Source of the DNA: Bacteroidetes bacterium 43-16
GTDB taxonomy: Bacteria > Bacteroidota > Bacteroidia > Chitinophagales > Chitinophagaceae
Direction: 5' to 3'
Assembly: GCA_001897525.1 (NCBI GenBank)
Contig: MKTB01000002.1
Coordinates: forward strand, 216,573-280,572
Length of the DNA stretch: 64,000 nt
Below, piece by piece: positions 16,707-24,465 of this stretch. The notes under the pieces are model-generated. The model saw only the letters and a list, made by a program, of their open reading frames with translations, had not been told where the DNA came from and made no database searches. Each line of letters starts with the position of its first letter. Within the stretch, counting starts at the first letter, position 1. Both the position numbers and the translations under genes were made by a program.

Positions 16707-17270
16707 ATGATAGAATATTTAAAACAGCCCTGGGCTTGGTATATAGCAGGCCCATTAATCGGCTTAACTGTTCCTGCATTGATGATTTTAGGAAATAAAT
16801 CCTTTGGTATCAGCTCATCTCTACGACACATTTGTGCCTCGTGCGTGCCTGCCAACATTCTGTTTTTTAAATATGACTGGAAAAAAGAAATATGGAATTT
16901 ACTCTTTGTATTCGGTATATTTCTGGGCGGAGCATTGGCAGTTAGCCTTTTGGCTAATCCCAATCCGGTTGAGGTTAGTCCTAAATTAGCACAAGATTTA
17001 GCAGGTTATGGCATTACCCATTTTAATAATCTGGTTCCACAAGACATTATGAGCTGGCAATCGCTGTTTACATTAAGAGGCTTTATAATGATGGTAGGCG
17101 GTGGCTTTTTAGTAGGTTTCGGAACTCGCTATGCAGGTGGCTGTACCAGCGGACACGCTATTATGGGATTGTCCAATTTACAACTGCCGTCCCTGATTGC
17201 TACCATTAGCTTTATGATGGGCGGTTTCATTATGGCGAACCTGATTTTGCCTTTTATTCTTTCACTTTAA
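16707..17270 (+). CDS. YeeE/YedE-family transporter half 1
   Basis: A 187-residue polytopic membrane protein. The family signature with a conserved cysteine is in TRYAGGCTSGHAIMG near residue 150, and another pair (HICASCVPANI) lies near residue 40. YeeE/YedE (TsuA-like) proteins import thiosulfate through a cysteine-lined path. Here, as often in Bacteroidota, the transporter is split in two genes, this one and the next (27 bp downstream). It is the supply or export side of the sulfur cassette. Confidence 0.88.
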   Translation: MIEYLKQPWAWYIAGPLIGLTVPALMILGNKSFGISSSLRHICASCVPANILFFKYDWKKEIWNLLFVFGIFLGGALAVSLLANPNPVEVSPKLAQDLAGYGITHFNNLVPQDIMSWQSLFTLRGFIMMVGGGFLVGFGTRYAGGCTSGHAIMGLSNLQLPSLIATISFMMGGFIMANLILPFILSL

Positions 17271-17297
17271 GTAAAACAGAAATTAACTAAAACAAAA

Positions 17298-17798
17298 ATG
17301 CAGCAACATATAGATACAGAAAAAGATTTAGCACAAAGAGAGCTGGACGCAATGTGCGTAAATGAAAGCCATTTACAGCACAAATGGTATCATAATTTGA
17401 AATACTTAGTTGTCGGAATTTTATTTGGCATTGTGTTCGTAAAAGCCGAAGTCATTAGCTGGTTTCGTATTCAGGAAATGTTTCGTTTGCAATCGTTTCA
17501 TATGTATGGAATAATAGGAAGTGCCGTTGTAACAGGAATGATTTCCGTTTTTCTGATTAAAAAATTCAACATCAAAACCATTTATGGAGAGCCGATTAAA
17601 ATTGCACCCAAAGAGTTTAATAAAGGGCAAATCTACGGTGGTTTAATTTTTGGTTTTGGTTGGGCAATTACCGGGGCCTGTCCCGGGCCGTTGTTTGCTC
17701 AAATTGGAACAGGGGCAACCGTCATTGCCGTTACGCTTCTGAGTGCTGTTGCAGGGACTTGGGTTTACGGCTATTTCAGAGAAAAGTTGCCGCATTAA
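17298..17798 (+). CDS. YeeE/YedE-family transporter half 2
   Basis: A 166-residue protein, the second half of the split thiosulfate-type transporter. After a charged N-terminus (about 30 residues) come four membrane helices, with the signature GFGWAITGACPGPLF holding the conserved cysteine near residue 128. It is the last gene of the sulfur operon; no clear hairpin terminator follows, and the next 320 bp hold only a gene remnant and a promoter. Confidence 0.88.
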   Translation: MQQHIDTEKDLAQRELDAMCVNESHLQHKWYHNLKYLVVGILFGIVFVKAEVISWFRIQEMFRLQSFHMYGIIGSAVVTGMISVFLIKKFNIKTIYGEPIKIAPKEFNKGQIYGGLIFGFGWAITGACPGPLFAQIGTGATVIAVTLLSAVAGTWVYGYFREKLPH

Positions 17799-17820
17799 AT
17801 ATTGTTATGGGTTAGTTTAA

Positions 17821-17928
17821 GAAATTGTTGCTAACAACAATAATGTAGGTCTTATTGGGCTTAATCTTGAATACAAAGCTTTACCCAATTTGAAATTTGA
17901 TATATCTATGTTAGCCGAATATCCTTAA
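17821..17928 (+). pseudogene. Remnant of an outer-membrane beta-barrel gene (C-terminus)
   Basis: An open stretch of 35 codons with no start, reading NNNNVGLIGLNLEYKALPN and ending in KFDISMLAEYP before a TAA at 17926. It has the strand alternation and codon use of the last strands of an outer-membrane barrel. Upstream it runs into the 3' end of the YeeE gene region without a continuing frame. The likely explanation is a leftover from insertion of the sulfur cassette into or next to another gene. The call rests on sequence feel only. Confidence 0.4.
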
Positions 17929-18097
17929 CAGCACCACAAGGCTGTACGAAAACAATATCTCTGAACGTTATTCAATCAAATAGAAAATTAGAGACAATAT
18001 AATGATACATAATTTGCTTGCAGGATTGCCCAAAATACACATTTTTAAAGCTGAAATGCTTTTTATATGGCTATAAACTTATTAGAAAAACAGTTTT

Positions 18098-18107
18098 GTA
18101 AGTTTGC
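18098..18107 (+). promoter_or_regulatory. -7 promoter element (GTAAGTTTGC) of the DUF1275 gene
   Basis: TAAGTTTG at 18099-18106 matches the Bacteroidota -7 consensus TAnnTTTG exactly, 19 bp before the DUF1275 start. The 10-mer also matches the CTnDOT attachment core GTANNTTTGC, which itself resembles promoters. I favour the promoter role. Confidence 0.5.
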
Positions 18108-18125
18108 AATAAAAAAAATTTATAA

Positions 18126-18863
18126 ATGTTTAGACATAAGGGTAAAGGTCGGACTTATGCACATAATCTAAAATTAGCTTCCATATTATCAGGCGTTGCT
18201 GGCATCGTAAATATTACGGGTGTTTTAGAATTGCATACATTAACAACCAACGTAACAGGACATTTCGCTTATTTTTCTGAAGAACTTATTTTAAGAAATA
18301 ACAAAATGGCTCTTGCATATTTATTTTACATTCTTTTTTTCTTATTTGGTGCTTTCGTTTCAAGCCTGATTATGGAATTGGTATCAAAATATAAACCACA
18401 AACTTCTTATGTGATACCTATATTGATTGAAGTATTCATATTTTTAGCAATTAGTACTTCAGTATTTTTTGTACCAAACGAATATCCCAAATTTTCGATT
18501 ATATTATCGTCTGCTCTGCTTTTTGCTATGGGATTACAGAATGCATTAGTGACGAGGGTATCTCAATCGGTAGTAAGAACTACGCATTTAACAGGATTGT
18601 TTACTGACCTCGGAATTGAACTCTCACAGTTGTTCTTTTATAAAGACCGACCAGCAAAGATGCAGTTAAATAAAAGCATCTTCTTGAAGTTAGCTATTAT
18701 TAGCTGTTTCTTTTTAGGATGTATCATAGGGGGGCTGGTTTATACGAATTTCAAGTTGCAAACTCTTTTACTCCCGGTGGGATTATTATTTTTTGCGCTG
18801 TGGTATGATCGCTTACTCTTTCGATATTATCATCTGAAAAGGAAATTTAGAAATCATCACTAA
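18126..18863 (+). CDS. DUF1275/YoaK-family membrane protein
   Basis: A 245-residue protein with six predicted membrane helices, including the conserved ASILSGVAGIVNITGVLELH start and the MGLQNALVTRVSQSVVRTTHLTG motif that define the YoaK/DUF1275 family. The role of the family is not settled (small-molecule transport is assumed). It has its own promoter, is convergent with the HTH genes that follow, and appears to be further cargo of the element rather than part of the sulfur operon. Confidence 0.85.
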   Translation: MFRHKGKGRTYAHNLKLASILSGVAGIVNITGVLELHTLTTNVTGHFAYFSEELILRNNKMALAYLFYILFFLFGAFVSSLIMELVSKYKPQTSYVIPILIEVFIFLAISTSVFFVPNEYPKFSIILSSALLFAMGLQNALVTRVSQSVVRTTHLTGLFTDLGIELSQLFFYKDRPAKMQLNKSIFLKLAIISCFFLGCIIGGLVYTNFKLQTLLLPVGLLFFALWYDRLLFRYYHLKRKFRNHH

Positions 18864-18870
18864 CCACATT

Positions 18871-19158
18871 TTATTTTATATAATGCTTTTCCAATATCGT
18901 TACCAAATCTGATTGTTTATAGATTAATTTGCCTCCTATTTGTATATACGGCAAAATTTGGTCATCACGGTATTGTTGTAAAGTTCGTTTACTGATATGC
19001 AGCAGTTTGCAAATATCATCCCCTGACAAATAAATTTCTCCGTTCATTACCGGGCGAAAGTTCTCCAGTATCATTTCCGTTTGGATACGGAGCTGCTCAA
19101 ACTTTCTTTTATAGTTTGCTATTTCTTCGGCATCGGTATCAAAAAGTTCCATACTCAT
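18871..19158 (-). CDS. Helix-turn-helix (excisionase-like) protein 2
   Basis: A 95-residue protein with a C-terminal MerR/HTH_17-type domain: SGDDICKLLHISKRTLQQYRDDQILPYIQIGGKLIYKQSDLVTIL. Such domains in Bacteroides-type elements act as excision factors or regulators (Xis/RteC partners). I chose the start at 19158 because it gives the family's MSMELFD opening and overlaps the upstream HTH gene by only 20 bp. It forms a coupled pair with that gene and lies a few genes from the integrase. Confidence 0.82.
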   Translation of the reverse strand: MSMELFDTDAEEIANYKRKFEQLRIQTEMILENFRPVMNGEIYLSGDDICKLLHISKRTLQQYRDDQILPYIQIGGKLIYKQSDLVTILEKHYIK

Positions 19159-19444
19159 TTGTTTTGTGTGTGGTATCAGGAGCAAGCAAACGCTGTACAT
19201 CCGAAAGTTTGTAATAATTTTTTCGGTTCAATTTTGAAAAAGACAAAATCCCTTTGTCTTTGTATGATTGCAGGGTGCGTTTGGTTATGCCAAGCATGAG
19301 GCACACCTCCTGATTGTCCAGCCATCTTTCTTCGTTGAAAATGCCTACATAGGCTTTGCTCGCATCTGTGGTACGCTGTAACAGTTCATCCAGCTCTGTG
19401 GTCAGTTCTTTAAGAACTGATTTCGGTATTGCTATCACTTCCAT
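19139..19444 (-). CDS. Helix-turn-helix (excisionase-like) protein 1
   Basis: A 101-residue protein with an N-terminal helical region (LTTELDELLQRTTDASK) and a C-terminal HTH_17 domain, LDNQEVCLMLGITKRTLQSYKDKGILSFSKLNRKNYYKLSDVQRLL. It is paralogous to the next gene, which it overlaps. Pairs of these proteins are standard near the integration module of Bacteroidota conjugative elements, where they are thought to direct excision. Reads leftward toward the tra region. Confidence 0.85.
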   Translation of the reverse strand: MEVIAIPKSVLKELTTELDELLQRTTDASKAYVGIFNEERWLDNQEVCLMLGITKRTLQSYKDKGILSFSKLNRKNYYKLSDVQRLLAPDTTHKTNEYGTF

Positions 19445-19603
19445 AATCTTTTCCTCACTTTTTCATGTTAGGAAAGGAAATTAGGAAAGGTTTTAAGGTG
19501 TCTTATAAATGTGGGCGTGTTTGGCGTTGAGTGGTAAGGTTTGGCACAAAAAAATGGTACAAGCCTGTAAAGACCTATACCATTGAATAAAGTAAGTTGT
19601 TGA

Positions 19604-19876
19604 TTATCGTGGCTTCTGTACCTCCGTGTTTTTGGTTGCTATTTCCTTCTTCTCTCTTGAATATACCCATAGCGACAATAGCCCGAAAATAATCAAAGCA
19701 TAAGCTATCCATTTGCCCACACGTTCGATGAACTTTATAGCTAATGATTTTTCATAGCTTGAAAATCCTTCGGCTCCGGTAGGGCTTCGCCTGTAAAATT
19801 TCCTGCGGTTAATCCAATAACGTAACGCCAAGCCTGCTACCAAAAATATTATTCCTATGACTAATGATGATACCAT
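19604..19876 (-). CDS. Small two-helix membrane protein
   Basis: A 90-residue protein (start ATG at 19876; an upstream start at 19924 would add a short extension). There are two hydrophobic helices, at the N-terminus (SLVIGIIFLVAGLALRYWI) and near residue 60 (KWIAYALIIFGLLSLWVY), linked by a basic loop NRRKFYRRSPTGAEGFSSYEK. Proteins like this are common in Bacteroidota mobile elements and are often mislabelled as transporter permeases. Function unknown; no neighbour within 80 bp suggests a partner. Confidence 0.65.
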   Translation of the reverse strand: MVSSLVIGIIFLVAGLALRYWINRRKFYRRSPTGAEGFSSYEKSLAIKFIERVGKWIAYALIIFGLLSLWVYSREKKEIATKNTEVQKPR

Positions 19877-19963
19877 AATTCTACCATTTAATTTAACAAA
19901 AACTATCCAATCCGTTATAAACAAAAATACAAAATATAAATGTGGGTGACTGCAAGGAACGAC

Positions 19964-20155
19964 CTAAGTGTTACAAGACTGTTTTACTTTTAATGCTAAC
20001 AGTTTCTCATGCATATCAGCCCAATATGCCTGCCGCTCCTTGTCACTTTCTACTGGAGGGTTGTGTTGATACGTTTTATACCAACTTGCCTGCTGAATAG
20101 CTTTTTTAAGATTGGTAACTTCAATGCATTGTCCGTTTTTATCTCTTACTTTCAT
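19964..20155 (-). CDS. Small hypothetical element protein
   Basis: A 63-residue charged protein without signal or membrane segment, containing EVTNLKKAIQQASWYKTYQHNPP and a helical second half ending in KLLALKVKQS. It is the third in a leftward series of small genes behind the DUF932 gene, separated from the next by a hairpin. I recognise it only as a type of small protein seen in Bacteroidota integrative elements. Confidence 0.6.
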   Translation of the reverse strand: MKVRDKNGQCIEVTNLKKAIQQASWYKTYQHNPPVESDKERQAYWADMHEKLLALKVKQSCNT

Positions 20156-20173
20156 CGTTGTTCAGTTTAAAAA

Positions 20174-20197
20174 GCAACCGCCATTGCAGACGGTCGC
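20174..20197 (-). terminator. Hairpin after the 20207-20617 gene
   Basis: On the minus strand GCGACCG pairs with CGGTTGC (7 bp, one G-T) and is followed by five T residues. Together with the near-identical hairpin at 20636-20659 it flanks one small gene on both sides. Confidence 0.55.
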
Positions 20198-20206
20198 CCG
20201 TAGTTT

Positions 20207-20617
20207 TTAATTATCGTTTGGGATTATTTTTAATAGCTTCTCACTTCCAAAAAGCAAGTGTATCGCCTGTGTTAAATCAGGGTTGCAATCTTCGCTGTCT
20301 GCATACTCAATAAGACAGTGTACAGTAAACAATGAGTTGTGTCCGTCAAAGAAATGGTCTGCAAACCAATTTGGGCGTTTCCATAGTTGGCGGTCGTTTT
20401 TCTCAATTGTCTTGTGTGCATTTTCTACAAGTCTGTACCAAAATTCTGCGGTGAAAAACCCTTTTTGATGCCAGCCCTCACGAAAGGCAGTTTCATTTTG
20501 CAGAAAGTAACCGCATTGCTTTTCTATTGCGTTTTGAATGCCCTGTAACGCTTCGGGAAACAGTTTGCTTAGTAACGTTCCTTTATCCAGATTGTCCATT
20601 TTGTTTAATGCTTTCAT
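20207..20617 (-). CDS. Hypothetical protein of the element
   Basis: A 136-residue soluble protein (start ATG at 20617, MKALNKMDNLDKG). It is rich in aromatic and acidic residues, with a central WHQKGFFTAEFWYRLVENAHKTI and a DGHNSLFTVHCLIEYADSED segment. No motif assigns a function. It is enclosed by two copies of the same hairpin and lies just downstream of the DUF932 gene, with which it shares direction. Genes of this sort accompany DUF932 in plasmid-like Bacteroidota modules. Confidence 0.65.
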   Translation of the reverse strand: MKALNKMDNLDKGTLLSKLFPEALQGIQNAIEKQCGYFLQNETAFREGWHQKGFFTAEFWYRLVENAHKTIEKNDRQLWKRPNWFADHFFDGHNSLFTVHCLIEYADSEDCNPDLTQAIHLLFGSEKLLKIIPNDN

Positions 20618-20635
20618 ATATGTATATTTTTTAAA

Positions 20636-20659
20636 GCGACCGCCTGCAAAGGCGGTCGC
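20636..20659 (-). terminator. Hairpin between the DUF932 gene and the next gene
   Basis: A perfect 9-bp stem GCGACCGCC/GGCGGTCGC with a 6-nt loop. Only three T residues follow on the minus strand, so it may be an attenuator or RNA-processing/stability hairpin rather than a full terminator. Confidence 0.5.
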
Positions 20660-20669
20660 CTGTGATTGA

Positions 20670-21743
20670 TTAATTAAAACTGAAAATATCTGCCCCGTTT
20701 TGTGCAAAGGCTGTGCATAAGTCAAAAGCCTTTTGTGTTTTTAGTTGTGCTGTTCCACCCATTACAATGCTTTCCAGCTTCGCTTCCCCACTCTTGTAAT
20801 TGCGTACATTTTGGTAGTAACCTGTAACGGCGTTATATGCTCCGAACAATGTACCTTTGGTTGTGTCCATTTGTTGTGTGTCGCTAATCATGGCGTACGC
20901 AAAAGCATCTTCAACAGTGTTTTTAAACACAGTGGAAATTTCATCGTAGTTACCTTTTTCTAAGTGAGTTAAGGTTTCTTTGTTAGGGCATAATGCCAAC
21001 TCGATTAGCTTTCTTATTTCTCTGTCCGTTACCCTTACTTTAGCCCATGTGTTGAAAATATCTTGCAACTGGTTGCTTAGAGTGTTAGCCAGCCCCATAA
21101 CCTTGTGAGCATTTTCTAACCGCTGTTTAGCTCCTGCGGTGTGTTTAATGCGTACAACGTTACTCATGTTGCGAAGTGAAGCATTTAAGGTATTTTGGCA
21201 AACGATGCGGATAGGGGTAAATGCTGCGGTAATACTTCCGCTACCGTCATGGCTTGTTGTTAAGAAGATGTATTTTTCTGTAACATCATCACCGTTTCCT
21301 ACACGGATGTAGTCAGGCAACTTTGCAGTGATAAATATGCGTTCTCCATTACCTAATGCTCCGGCTGTTTCATACAATATGCCATCGCCTCCACCTATAA
21401 TTGCGTCAAAGAAAGCAAAGGCTTCACGGTTCTGTACGATATGGTAATCCTTGCCCACTACACCCAATACGGCATTGTTGTCGCTTCGGATATTGGCAAA
21501 GTAGTTCGGTACGTGGAGTTGATTGTCTGTTATTTCGATACCCTGTGCAGTTTCTATGATGTTTGAGCCGGTGGTGTACAGTGGACTTTTTACTACTTCA
21601 TAATCCAGCCCTGCGTGTTTTATTGCTTCCTCGCTTGTGGGGTAGTCTTGTACGATTTGTCCTAATCCATGCCATGCTTTTTCTTTTACGCTAAAGAATG
21701 AATAACGTCCTGTTCTGTTGTTGAAATTTAGATTGTGTGCCAT
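20670..21743 (-). CDS. DUF932 (phage/plasmid-related) protein
   Basis: A 357-residue DUF932 family protein, full length. Recognisable parts are the N-terminal KEKAWHGLGQIVQDYPTSEE region, the central VTEKYIFLTTSHDGSGS with the PIRIVCQNTLNASL motif (residues about 160-195) and the C-terminal helical part with the GAYNAVTGYYQNV segment. The family is found on plasmids, phages and ICEs; its biochemical role is unknown. It is the first gene of a leftward unit and is separated from the integrase by about 650 bp of non-coding DNA. Confidence 0.88.
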   Translation of the reverse strand: MAHNLNFNNRTGRYSFFSVKEKAWHGLGQIVQDYPTSEEAIKHAGLDYEVVKSPLYTTGSNIIETAQGIEITDNQLHVPNYFANIRSDNNAVLGVVGKDYHIVQNREAFAFFDAIIGGGDGILYETAGALGNGERIFITAKLPDYIRVGNGDDVTEKYIFLTTSHDGSGSITAAFTPIRIVCQNTLNASLRNMSNVVRIKHTAGAKQRLENAHKVMGLANTLSNQLQDIFNTWAKVRVTDREIRKLIELALCPNKETLTHLEKGNYDEISTVFKNTVEDAFAYAMISDTQQMDTTKGTLFGAYNAVTGYYQNVRNYKSGEAKLESIVMGGTAQLKTQKAFDLCTAFAQNGADIFSFN

Positions 21744-22390
21744 GATTTTTATTTTTTAATGATTGTTTTGAATTGATTTTTTTTGATTTATTCGGTAATG
21801 AGAGGAGGTGCTGTTTCGTTTCCCTATTACCATTTCCAATGCTGTTAATCTTCATACCTGACATTTTTTTTATTCGTCTAAAGAGCCGGAGTATGCTATG
21901 TTTCGTTTCACGAGCAGAAAAAGGTTAGTGTTTAGCCGACACAAGGTTTTGGAAAATAAATACTACCCAAAGGGTGGAGATTTTTTTCCAAACTTGCATG
22001 ACCTTTTGGCGGCGTTAAGAACACGGAAATACCTTTGCTCTTGAAACGGAACAAAACGGCATACTGGCTCTTTGAATAAAAAACCGTGGAAGCAATGAAG
22101 ATGGCATTGGCAATGGTTCCAGGTGGATGAAAATTCTACTTCCAATTCACAGAATATTCAAACACTGTTTTTCAATGCGTGGTTGTGAAAGCCACATAAA
22201 GGGTATTGAAAAATAATTGTGTGGGCTTATGCAGGGTTATTTTTCAATAGGCTTTATCCGAACACCCAACAAAGTTCTTTTAAGTGAAAAGATATGTGTG
22301 GAGGGCATTAAATGTGCTTTGGGGTCAGATATGGAAACAAAAAAAGCAGGACGGTAAAATCCTGCTCTTTCATTACGTTACAAACTCTTG
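21744..22390. other. Non-coding stretch between DUF932 and integrase genes
   Basis: No convincing gene in any frame; the short open stretches lack normal codon use. It must hold the DUF932 promoter (leftward) and contains the strong palindrome at 22196-22257. A transfer origin or regulatory sites for excision could lie here, but I see no sequence that proves it. Confidence 0.5.
22196..22257. repeat. Long imperfect palindrome near the integrase gene
   Basis: TATTGAAAAATAA (22204-22216) and its exact complement (22237-22249) enclose a 20-nt loop. The arms continue after a GG/GG interruption with ATAAAG (22196) and CTTTAT (22252). The arms total 19 pairs. It lies 134 bp from the integrase 3' end and is a candidate protein-binding or oriT-like site. 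Confidence 0.6.
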
Positions 22391-23719
22391 CTATATGGCA
22401 ATTTCCAATTCCTCTTTATCCATAACAATTACAGCATTAGAAATAATTTCCTCCTGCGAAACAGGCTCCGTTTGCATGGCACTAAATGAAACCTCCATTG
22501 CCTTTAGGTTTCTTGCAACAATGTCCATATCCATACCTACTTTTTCGTTAAGTATCTTGGCATAGATTTGAGTAGTGGTAATGTTTGTATGCCCCATCAT
22601 CTTTTGTACGCTTTCAAGTGATGCACCTGCTGTCAGTATCATAGTGGCAAACGTGTGTCGGGCTGTATGGAAAGTAACTTTTTGTTCTGTTACAACTCCT
22701 GCGGCTTCCGTGATTTTAAGTACATGAGCATTGCAGGTAGCGTTTGACGGAATAGGGAACACAAACTCGTCCTTAGTTGTACCCAAATACTTTTCAATGA
22801 TTTTCTTGGGTATTTCCAATAACCTCACATTGGAAGAAACATCGGTTTTCTTTCTGCGGCTGATAATCCATTGGTGTCCGTCAAAGAAATTCTGAATATT
22901 GCTCCGTTTCAGTTTTTTGATGTCTGCATAAGAAAGCCCGGTAAAGCAACTGAAAATAAACAGGTCACGTACAAGTTCATACTTTGGTTTGGGAAGACTG
23001 CAAAGCATAATCTTTTCTACATCCTCTTTCAGTAAGAACCCCCTGTCGGTTTCTTTCATGGTAATTTCGTAATCCTCGAAAGGGTTATTGCGTATCATAC
23101 CCTTTTTCATTGCCAGCTCTACCATTCGCAATACAGGCATCGTATAAACCCAAACTGTATTGTGGGTGCATTCCTTGTCTATACGCAGGTAAAAATCAAA
23201 CTCACGGATAAAGTCAGAGGTAAGCTCTTTGAAAGCCATGTCTGTTCTTAAATAGCGTAGCTGGATAAATTCGGAAAGATGGTTGTACACGACTTTATAT
23301 TTGTCGTAGGTGCTTTGGGAACGTTCCTTTTTAGCAACCATCTTGGCAAAATCATCGTTGTGGGCTTGGAATACTTTTAGAATAGCTTCTTCCATAACGC
23401 CCACGCCTAAAAATGCCAGCTTCAATTTCTGTGCAGAAGCAAAGCCATCGTATTTGAGCAATTCCTCGTAATGCTTGTCAATTCGCAGGCGTACATCATC
23501 TAATTTCTTATTGGTGCTTTGTGCTTGGGTACTTTTCCCCAATACACGCCCATGTTTCAAATCCCAATTATCAGGGTGGATTTCCAGCTTGGTGCTGAAA
23601 GATGCGGGCTTTCCATCAATTGTGATGCGCCCCATAATAGCAACTGCTCCGTTCTTCTTAGGCTCGTTTTTCTTTAGGTAGAAAAGTAGCTTAAACGTTG
23701 ACCTTTTCGACTGTTCCAT
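22391..23719 (-). CDS. int: Tyrosine recombinase/integrase of the ICE (IntDOT type)
   Basis: A 442-residue site-specific recombinase. It has an N-terminal arm-binding region, a SAM-like core-binding domain (about residues 115-210) and a catalytic domain with K290/K291, H351-x-x-R354, H377 and the nucleophile Y386 (TTTQIYAKI). The position of the first catalytic arginine holds serine (S263 in TGLSYADI), as in IntDOT of CTnDOT, an established peculiarity of the Bacteroides family. It lies at the element's end, reading inward, and should catalyse integration and excision with the HTH proteins nearby. Confidence 0.95.
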   Translation of the reverse strand: MEQSKRSTFKLLFYLKKNEPKKNGAVAIMGRITIDGKPASFSTKLEIHPDNWDLKHGRVLGKSTQAQSTNKKLDDVRLRIDKHYEELLKYDGFASAQKLKLAFLGVGVMEEAILKVFQAHNDDFAKMVAKKERSQSTYDKYKVVYNHLSEFIQLRYLRTDMAFKELTSDFIREFDFYLRIDKECTHNTVWVYTMPVLRMVELAMKKGMIRNNPFEDYEITMKETDRGFLLKEDVEKIMLCSLPKPKYELVRDLFIFSCFTGLSYADIKKLKRSNIQNFFDGHQWIISRRKKTDVSSNVRLLEIPKKIIEKYLGTTKDEFVFPIPSNATCNAHVLKITEAAGVVTEQKVTFHTARHTFATMILTAGASLESVQKMMGHTNITTTQIYAKILNEKVGMDMDIVARNLKAMEVSFSAMQTEPVSQEEIISNAVIVMDKEELEIAI

Positions 23720-23982
23720 AACTCAATTGTTTAATGTTTAAAATTAAATTTCAATGAGTTACAAGGGAAGATGAAAAGAAGTGCAAAAGACTGAAATATA
23801 ATCTGTTATATCAGTCGGGGTTGGGCGGTAACCAGTAACGATTTAGTAACCTAACCCTGTCTTTTTAAGCCCAAAAACTAAAGTACAGAGACTTCCAACT
23901 TTAGCCCCGAGTTTCATAAACTACTGTGTTTGAACGGACTTCGCCGTTTTGCTTATTTTTGCTTTTATCTAATCTTTTTTTC
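23720..23982. other. Element end: integrase promoter and presumed attachment site
   Basis: No gene. The ICE/chromosome junction should be here, between the integrase start and the terminator of the first chromosomal gene. A small hairpin (AACGG/CCGTT, about 23932-23947) followed by T-rich DNA is visible. I could not identify an att core without the other end. Confidence 0.5.
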
Positions 23983-24022
23983 AAAAAAAATTGCGGATGA
24001 ACGATTACCGTTCATCCGCAAT
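23983..24022 (-). terminator. Terminator of the repeat-protein gene
   Basis: A perfect 14-bp stem (23990-24003 with 24009-24022), 5-nt loop, then eight T residues on the minus strand. It lies 28 bp after the stop of the 24050-24301 gene. Confidence 0.9.
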
Positions 24023-24049
24023 GATAAAAAGCAAAATTTATCCTCCTGC

Positions 24050-24301
24050 CTACTTAGTTGTTTTATTTACATTGTAACGCTTATCCGGCGTTCCGTCTTT
24101 CTTTAATTTCTTGTTTGCATTGTAGCGCTTATCCGGGGTACCGTCTTTTTTCATCGGTCCTTTGGTCTCTGCAGCAGGGGTACTTGTTGCTTTTACCTCT
24201 TTTTTATCTGCCGCTTTAGGGGCAGCTTTGGTTTGCTGTGCACCGGCATTCAGGCTTACGATCAGCATCAATGCCATTAAAAGTGAAGTGATTCTTTTCA
24301 T
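24050..24301 (-). CDS. Small secreted protein with KKDGTPDKRYN repeats
   Basis: An 83-residue protein: signal peptide (LLMALMLIVSLNAGAQ), an A/K/T-rich linker, then two copies of the motif KKDGTPDKRYNxNK. Secreted proteins with this motif are frequent in Bacteroidota, but their role is unknown; the repeat looks like a small charged binding element. It is a monocistronic unit ending at a strong terminator and is the first gene outside the ICE. Confidence 0.8.
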   Translation of the reverse strand: MKRITSLLMALMLIVSLNAGAQQTKAAPKAADKKEVKATSTPAAETKGPMKKDGTPDKRYNANKKLKKDGTPDKRYNVNKTTK

Positions 24302-24465
24302 TGTTTTTATTTTTTAATGATTAAAATTAAACACTAAATGATTACAAAGAAAGCAGGCACACATTAATGTTTTGTTATTATGAAAGTAAAAAAATTTACT
24401 GCCTTCTCTTCGCAAACAAGTACAGCAGGATGCTTGTTTATCGCTGTTTCTATTGCAGCACAACA

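Noticed and set aside
18098..18107. GTAAGTTTGC as a CTnDOT-type attachment core inside the element
   Set aside because: The match to GTANNTTTGC is exact, but the same 10-mer is a good Bacteroidota -7 promoter element 19 bp before a gene. No integrase or boundary is near, so the promoter reading is simpler.
21963..22145. 60-codon open frame on the minus strand between DUF932 and integrase
   Set aside because: Rich in C, H and F with no sensible codon use or ribosome-binding site; it looks like a chance frame.
20207..23719. CRISPR or integron-like array suggested by repeated hairpins
   Set aside because: Only two hairpin copies, 460 bp apart, with a gene between them; no spacer pattern or integron integrase.
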